In this document: positions 59,702 to 64,000 of the stretch, piece by piece
Layout: each line of letters opens with the position of its first letter
Numbering within the stretch: the first letter of the stretch is position 1
DNA from: Acidobacteriales bacterium 59-55
GTDB taxonomy: Bacteria; Acidobacteriota; Terriglobia; Terriglobales; Acidobacteriaceae
Reading direction: 5' to 3'
DNA: 64,000 nucleotides
Assembly (NCBI GenBank): GCA_001897435.1
Contig: MKSV01000003.1
Location: 819,926 to 883,925, forward strand
Program-made: the position numbers and the translations under genes
Notes under the pieces: generated by a model
The model's input: the letters and a program-made list of their open reading frames with translations, nothing else
Told to the model about the DNA's origin: nothing
Database searches by the model: none

Positions 59702-60217
59702 ATGAATACCGAATCCGCAGCCGGCAGCATCCGTTCATGGCGTCGGGAGATGAAGCCCTGGCAGGTGCGCATTCAGCTTGTGGTCATCGCCTGCCTGGTC
59801 GCCGCCATCGTCAGCCTCTTCATCGACTCCTCCATCCCGGACTGGTACGAGTCCCTGCACAAGCCCTCCTTCACGCCGCCCATCGCTTTCTTTGCCGTCG
59901 TCTGGCTCGTCCTCTACGGCTGCATGGCCGCGGCTGCGTGGCTCATCGGGCAGATGCCGCGCACGCGCGCCGCCAACCGCGCGCTGATGCTCTTCGCCAT
60001 CCAACTCATGCTCAGCATCCTCTGGACCATGGACTTCTTCCACTACCACGTCGTCGGTCCCGCGCTGTTTCTGATCGTCCTGCTGTGGATCGCCCTTCTG
60101 CTCACTACGATCCGCTTCTGGCACCTTCGCCGCTCGACCATTTACCTGTTGGCCCCCTGCCTGGCCTGGGTCACCTTCACCGCGCTCCTCAACCTCGAGA
60201 TCGCACTCTTCAACTAG
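59702..60217 (+). CDS. TspO/MBR family tryptophan-rich sensory protein
   Basis: This protein of about 171 residues has five membrane helices. The TspO pattern is visible: PDWYESLHKPSFTPPIAFFAVVW, LYGCMAAAAW, LMLSILWTMDFF, and a final helix ending WVTFTALLNLEIALFN. TspO binds porphyrins and other stress-related hydrophobic ligands in the inner or outer membrane. GAGGAGG precedes the ATG. Confidence 0.9.
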   Translation: MNTESAAGSIRSWRREMKPWQVRIQLVVIACLVAAIVSLFIDSSIPDWYESLHKPSFTPPIAFFAVVWLVLYGCMAAAAWLIGQMPRTRAANRALMLFAIQLMLSILWTMDFFHYHVVGPALFLIVLLWIALLLTTIRFWHLRRSTIYLLAPCLAWVTFTALLNLEIALFN

Positions 60218-60237
60218 CGCTCGCACCCGCAAAAAAC

Positions 60238-60508
60238 ACGTCATCTCGACCGAAGCCGGCAGGGCCCCCGGCGAGTGCCTTCTACTCGCTGGGGGTGCAA
60301 GCGCAGAGCAGTGGAGACCCTGTATTTGCCGTTGCACTTGCCGTTGCCGTTGCAGTTGCAGTTGCCGTTGCAGTTGCTCTTGCACTTGCCGTTGTACTTG
60401 TCGTTGCCGCTGCCGTTGCTGTTGCTCTTGCTTCTAGGTACGCCAAGGCTTCAGCCTTGGCCTCTCAACCCACGCCACAAAAAGGGGCTTCAGCCCCCGG
60501 GGTATGCC
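60238..60508 (+). repeat. Family A mosaic repeat touching a stop codon
   Basis: Leader with a GCCCCCGGCGAGTGCC... insert, CAGTGGAGACCCTGTATT, a tract of TTGCAC, TTGCCG, TTGCAG and TTGTAC units (about 60325-60432), then both hairpins (second with GCCCCC). Its final C (60508) is the last base of the stop codon of the minus-strand dehydrogenase gene. Confidence 0.9.
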
Positions 60509-61422
60509 TACGTCTTCGCCGGCGGCTTGCCCGCAACCTCGCACCCTGCAATCTCCTCCAGCACACGGATCGCACCGCAAAAATCATCTTCGCCGAAGCC
60601 CTTCGCAATCGCCGCGCGATACAGTTGCCGCGACAGCGCAGTCAGCGGCAGCGGAACGTTCAGCTCTGCCGCCGACTCCAGCATCAGCGCGATGTCCTTC
60701 TCCACCCACTTCACCGAGAAGCGCGTCGAGAAGTCGCGCGCAAACACAAACGGAGCCTTGACCGATACCAGCTTCGACTGCGCGCCCGTGTTGCTCAGAA
60801 TCTCCAGCATCAGGTTCGGATCGACGCCGCCCTTGGTGCTCAGCACCATGCCCTCGTTGAAGGCCTGCAACAGATTGCCCTGGATCAGGTTCTGCGACAG
60901 CTTCGCCTGCAATCCCATGCCGAGCGCGCCGCAGTGGTAGACCAGGTTGCCCATGATCTTGAAGTACGGCAGCACGCGCTCGAACAGCTCCTTCTCGCCG
61001 CCGACCATGAACGCCAGCGTGCCCGTCTCCGCGCCGCCCTTCGACCCCGTGCAGGGCGCATCCAGAAACTCTATGCCGTGTCCGGCCAGCTCCGCGCCGA
61101 TCCTGCGGCTCGCGCTCGGCGCGATGGTGCTGCAATCGGCAATGACCATGCCCTTCTGCGCGCCTTCAACCAACCCGCCCTTGCCCAGAATCACCTCGCG
61201 CGACATCTCCGTATCGCCCACGCACAGAAAGACGAAGTCGCTGCGCTTCGCCACCTCGGCCGGAGTCGCGCACGCCGTTCCGCCTTTGACTTCGCCGCCC
61301 GCCAGCCGCTCCGCCTTGCCCGCGCTATGCGACCACAACGCCACCTCGTGGCCTGCCTTCATCAGTTGCAGCGCCATCGGTCCGCCCATGATGCCGAGGC
61401 CAAGAAATCCAAGTTTCGCCAT
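60508..61422 (-). CDS. Beta-hydroxyacid dehydrogenase (3-hydroxyisobutyrate / tartronate semialdehyde reductase family)
   Basis: This 304-residue protein has the Rossmann start LGFLGLGIMGGPMALQLMKAG, the substrate motif DAPCTGSKGGAETGTLAFMVGG, and the catalytic lysine region GMGLQAKLSQNLIQGNLLQA. The cofactor is probably NAD(P)H (WSHSAGKAE after beta-2). Substrate specificity cannot be read from the sequence; glyoxylate/succinic-semialdehyde reductase and tartronate semialdehyde reductase are options. Confidence 0.93.
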   Translation of the reverse strand: MAKLGFLGLGIMGGPMALQLMKAGHEVALWSHSAGKAERLAGGEVKGGTACATPAEVAKRSDFVFLCVGDTEMSREVILGKGGLVEGAQKGMVIADCSTIAPSASRRIGAELAGHGIEFLDAPCTGSKGGAETGTLAFMVGGEKELFERVLPYFKIMGNLVYHCGALGMGLQAKLSQNLIQGNLLQAFNEGMVLSTKGGVDPNLMLEILSNTGAQSKLVSVKAPFVFARDFSTRFSVKWVEKDIALMLESAAELNVPLPLTALSRQLYRAAIAKGFGEDDFCGAIRVLEEIAGCEVAGKPPAKT

Positions 61423-61479
61423 CTTCGTTCTCCCTCCGTGTTCTGTGTTTTGCGTTCCTGTTTACGTTCAGTCCCTTAT

Positions 61480-61560
61480 GTTTAGGGTACCTCTGAAATT
61501 AAGCAGACCCTGTTCGGAAATTAAGCAGCTCCCGTTCAGACCCTGTTCACGCCCCAGGCT
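61480..61560 (+). repeat. Decayed family B fragment
   Basis: TACCTCTGAAATTAAGCAGACCC and a second GGAAATTAAGCAG unit with two CAGACCCTGTTC copies resemble the CCTCTGATTAAG terminal repeat of family B without its hairpins. Confidence 0.5.
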
Positions 61561-61568
61561 ACCCAAAA

Positions 61569-61988
61569 GCACATCATCTCAACCCCGTTAAAAAACACGC
61601 CATCTCGATCCCCACTAAAAAGTCACGTCATCTCGATCCCCACTAAAAGGTCACGTCATCTCGACCGAAGGCCCGCAGGGCCGCAGCGGAGAGACCCCTG
61701 TATTTCGTAGTTGTAGTTGTAGTTGTAGTTGCCGTTGCTGTTGCCCTTGCCCTTGCAGTTGCAGTTGCAGTTGCAGTTGTAGTTGCCGTTGTAGTTGCAG
61801 TTGTAGTTGTAGTTGCAGTTGCCGTTGTAGTTGCCGTTGCTCTTGTAGTTGTAGTTGTCCTTGCTGTTGCCCTTGCCGTTGCCGTTGCCCTTGTAGTTGT
61901 ACTTGCCCTTGCTTCTAGGTACGCCAAGGCTTCAGCCTTGGCCTCTCAACCCGCGCCACAAAAAGGGGCTTCAGCCCCTGGGGTATGC
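61569..61988 (+). repeat. Family A mosaic repeat with 28-bp tandem leader
   Basis: Leader units at about 61569, 61597, 61624 and 61652 (about 28-bp period, CGATCCCCACTAAAA spacer) precede GCGGAGAGACCCCTGTATTTCG. A long tract (about 61708-61912) rich in TTGTAG, TTGCAG and TTGCCG follows, then both hairpins. The lctP stop is about 53 bp further on. Confidence 0.9.
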
Positions 61989-62041
61989 CTCCTCTCAGTC
62001 GCTCCCGAACCAAAAGCACCCCTGTACGTCCGCTCCCACCT

Positions 62042-63733
62042 TCAGTGCAGATGAACAACATAGGTATAAAGCAGCGCAATGCAGCCAACCATACTTGCCA
62101 GAAAAAGACTGTGCTTCAGCGTGAACCGGAACAGCCGCGACTGGTCCGGAACCGACAGCCCCGTCGCCGCGGCGGCGATGGCGATCGTCTGCAGGCTGAT
62201 CATCTTGCCCATCACGCCTCCCGCCGAATTCGCAGCAGCCATCAGCACGGGATCAAGCCCGAGCCGTCCGGCAGTGACGACCTGCAGGTTGCCGAAGAGC
62301 GCATTCGCCGACGTGTCCGATCCGGTGAGGAAGACGCCGAGCCATCCCAGCAGCGGGCTGAAGAAGGGAAACAGCACGCCCGTCGCCGCAAAGCTCAACC
62401 CCAGCGTCGCCGTCGCTCCGCAGTAGTTCATCAGGAAGCCGATGGCCAGCACCGCGGCGATGGTCAGGATCGGCAGCGTCAACTGCCGCGTCACCGAGGC
62501 CAGCAGCCGCGCAAACCGCAGCGGCGTCACCCCCAGGAAGATCGCCGACAGAAACGTCGCCGCCATGCAAGCCGTTCCCGCCGCCGACAGCAGGTTCATA
62601 TTAAAGATAGCCGGATACGGCGTCGGCGTCGCCGCAATCGGCGGCATGCGCTGCACCAGGTCGTGCAGCCCCGGCCACGCCACCGTGAAGCTCGCCAGGT
62701 TCAGCTTGTGCTGAATCGGACCCACGCCCCACAGCAGAACGCACGCCACCAAAAAGCCATACGGCATCCACGCATAGAGCACCTCGCCCAGGCTGTGCTG
62801 GGGCGGAAGGCTCGCCGCCGCCTTTTTGTTCGCGGACTCGTCAACGACGACCGGCACGAATCCCTTATCGAGGCAGTTGCGAATCGCGCCGCTGTTCTCG
62901 TTATGCTCCGGATGCCGGAAGTGCAGGTAGATGACCAGCGCCAGCATCGACGACAGCGCCGCGATAATATCCGTAAGCTGCGGCCCGATGAAGTTCGAGA
63001 TCGTAAACTGCATCCCCGCGAAGACCGCGCCGCAGACCATCGTCGGCAGCCAGATGCCCGACAGCGAGACGAAGCCGCCCGTCGCGACGATCACGTACGC
63101 CGGAATAACCAGCGAGATCGGCGCGCACACCCGCCCAACCTCCGCGCTCAGTTGGGCAAGCGGAAGCCCCGTCGTTCCCGCCAGCGTAATCACTGGAATC
63201 CCGATCGCGCCGAAAGCTACCGGCGCAGTATTTGCGAGCAGACAGATGGCCGACGCGCTGAAGGCCGAGAAGCCCAGTCCCGTCAGCATGGTTGCGGCAA
63301 TGGCAACCGGAGTCCCGAATCCCGATGCCCCTTCGAGAAACGCGCCGAACGCAAACGCGATCAGGATCGCCTGCAGCCGCGGGTCCGGCGTCAGCCTGCC
63401 CACAGAGTCGCGGATGATCTCGAACTTGCCCGTCTCCACTGTCAACCGAAACAGCGCAATCGCCCAGAAGATGATCCACGAGATCGGGAAGAGCCCGAAG
63501 GCCGCGCCGTACGCCGCCGCATTCAGCGCCATCCCCGGAGGCATCTGGTAGCCGACGATGGCGACCAGCAGCGTCACCGCCAGTCCGGCGAGCCCCGAGA
63601 CCCACGCCGACTTCCGCATCACGCCCAGCAGAAACAGCAGTGTAAAGATAGGTAGCGCAGCGATCGTCGCGGAGAAGGCCAACCCGTGACCGAAGAGATA
63701 GTAGTGTTGATTCCAGATCACGATAGTGGCCAT
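62042..63733 (-). CDS. lldP: L-lactate permease
   Basis: This 563-residue protein has about 12-14 membrane helices and LctP-family motifs: FGAFLEGASGFGTPVAIAATML, LLANTAPVAFGAIGIPVITLA and the C-terminal GWLGVFLTGSDTSANALFGNLQ, MAAANSAGGVMGKMISLQTIAIA. It imports lactate (or glycolate) by proton symport. Its promoter region carries a TGGT-N3-ACCA operator. No lactate dehydrogenase gene is visible inside the window. Confidence 0.95.
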   Translation of the reverse strand: MATIVIWNQHYYLFGHGLAFSATIAALPIFTLLFLLGVMRKSAWVSGLAGLAVTLLVAIVGYQMPPGMALNAAAYGAAFGLFPISWIIFWAIALFRLTVETGKFEIIRDSVGRLTPDPRLQAILIAFAFGAFLEGASGFGTPVAIAATMLTGLGFSAFSASAICLLANTAPVAFGAIGIPVITLAGTTGLPLAQLSAEVGRVCAPISLVIPAYVIVATGGFVSLSGIWLPTMVCGAVFAGMQFTISNFIGPQLTDIIAALSSMLALVIYLHFRHPEHNENSGAIRNCLDKGFVPVVVDESANKKAAASLPPQHSLGEVLYAWMPYGFLVACVLLWGVGPIQHKLNLASFTVAWPGLHDLVQRMPPIAATPTPYPAIFNMNLLSAAGTACMAATFLSAIFLGVTPLRFARLLASVTRQLTLPILTIAAVLAIGFLMNYCGATATLGLSFAATGVLFPFFSPLLGWLGVFLTGSDTSANALFGNLQVVTAGRLGLDPVLMAAANSAGGVMGKMISLQTIAIAAAATGLSVPDQSRLFRFTLKHSLFLASMVGCIALLYTYVVHLH

Positions 63734-63779
63734 TCCAGCAGTGGACTTTGAGTCTGTCTTGGGGACGGTCTTTCGGTAA

Positions 63780-63818
63780 ACCCGGATGGTAGTATGGTCC
63801 TACCATTGGTGTCAAGCG
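63780..63818 (-). promoter_or_regulatory. lldP promoter with GntR/LldR-type operator
   Basis: ATGGT-CCT-ACCAT at 63794-63806 is a perfect palindrome matching the TGGTNNNACCA consensus of FadR/LldR/PdhR-type GntR regulators. On the minus strand TTGACA (63810-63815) lies just upstream, and CATACT overlaps the operator as a poor -10 with short spacing. A bound repressor would sit inside the core promoter, 61 bp before the start codon. Confidence 0.6.
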
Positions 63819-63897
63819 ATGCCGAGATCCGCACGGCGCATGGATTCCTCCCCTCGAAACGAACATCGTCTTAACCGAAGCGCCCCACTCCAACCGC

Positions 63898-64000
63898 ACG
63901 TCATCTCAACCGGCCCGCATCACCTCAAACGCACGTCATCTCGACCGAAGCCGCGCAGCTTCATCGCGCGGCGCAGTGGAGAGACCCCTGTATTTTGCTG
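63898..64000 (+). repeat. Family A leader units running off the window edge
   Basis: Leader at 63898 and a full one at about 63933 with a GCCGCGCAGCTTCATCGCGCGGC hairpin, then AGTGGAGAGACCCCTGTATTTTGCTG at the edge, where the hexamer tract would begin. Confidence 0.85.

Overview
The window looks like a chromosomal segment of a soil Acidobacteriota (class Terriglobia, relatives of Granulicella, Edaphobacter and Terriglobus). The assignment is inference. It rests on high-GC codon use, many secreted glycoside hydrolases, a DUF1080 / GMC oxidoreductase sugar-oxidation locus, and abundant intergenic repeats built on GGCTTCAGCC hairpins. The window also holds the replication-initiation region: rnpA, rpmH, dnaA and dnaN with DnaA-box-like sites between 38.8 and 46.0 kb. 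No tRNA, rRNA, CRISPR array, transposase or prophage was seen.

Layout. 0-7 kb: a sensor kinase overlapping the start of a response-regulator gene cut by the edge, an HU protein, an ICMT-like methyltransferase, and a TPR protein followed by a ClC transporter. 7.6-12.1 kb: a four-gene secretion locus with two Sec-exported Ser/Ala/Asn-rich proteins sharing a repeat unit, a C39 peptidase, and a coiled-coil plus beta-barrel outer-membrane protein. This matches the component logic of the Pseudomonas Fap functional-amyloid system and is the most interesting part of the window. 12.2-16.2 kb: an accessory block of lower GC with an RclR-like AraC regulator divergent from a DUF417/RclC-like membrane protein, a TetR regulator divergent from an SDR with a perfect palindromic operator between them, and an unknown gene. 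16.4-22 kb: an old-yellow-enzyme homologue, a MerR regulator, a GH88/105 hydrolase and mnmE. 22.1-28.3 kb: a Tat-exported gluconate-dehydrogenase-subunit-3-like protein, a GMC oxidoreductase, a multihaem cytochrome, a 3-keto-disaccharide hydrolase (DUF1080) and an exported FAD enzyme, together readable as periplasmic sugar 3-oxidation and keto-glycoside cleavage. 28.4-38.2 kb: CHY zinc finger, plsC-folC, GH92, glyA, DUF4126 and small membrane proteins. 38.8-46 kb: rnpA, an unannotated 52-residue ORF, rpmH, an aldo/keto reductase, dnaA, an NAD(P)-binding protein, an origin-like region and dnaN. 46-64 kb: an unknown Pro/Ala-rich protein, DUF1801, GH32, thrS, a quinone-oxidoreductase-like MDR, SRPBCC, a K+-independent proton pyrophosphatase, a subtilase, a Jag/R3H protein, TspO, a beta-hydroxyacid dehydrogenase and a lactate permease with a GntR-type operator.

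Much of the intergenic space is repeat. Family A is a mosaic: one or more copies of a CGTCATCTCGACCG leader ending in a GGAGAGACCCCTGTATTTCG-like block, then a degenerate hexanucleotide tract of the form TTGNNN and very variable length, then two TTCA-loop hairpins. About 19 full or partial copies occur, essentially all in one orientation. Family B carries a GGCACGGCTTCAGCCGTGCC hairpin; one 119-bp copy is bounded by perfect 19-bp terminal inverted repeats and looks like a MITE.
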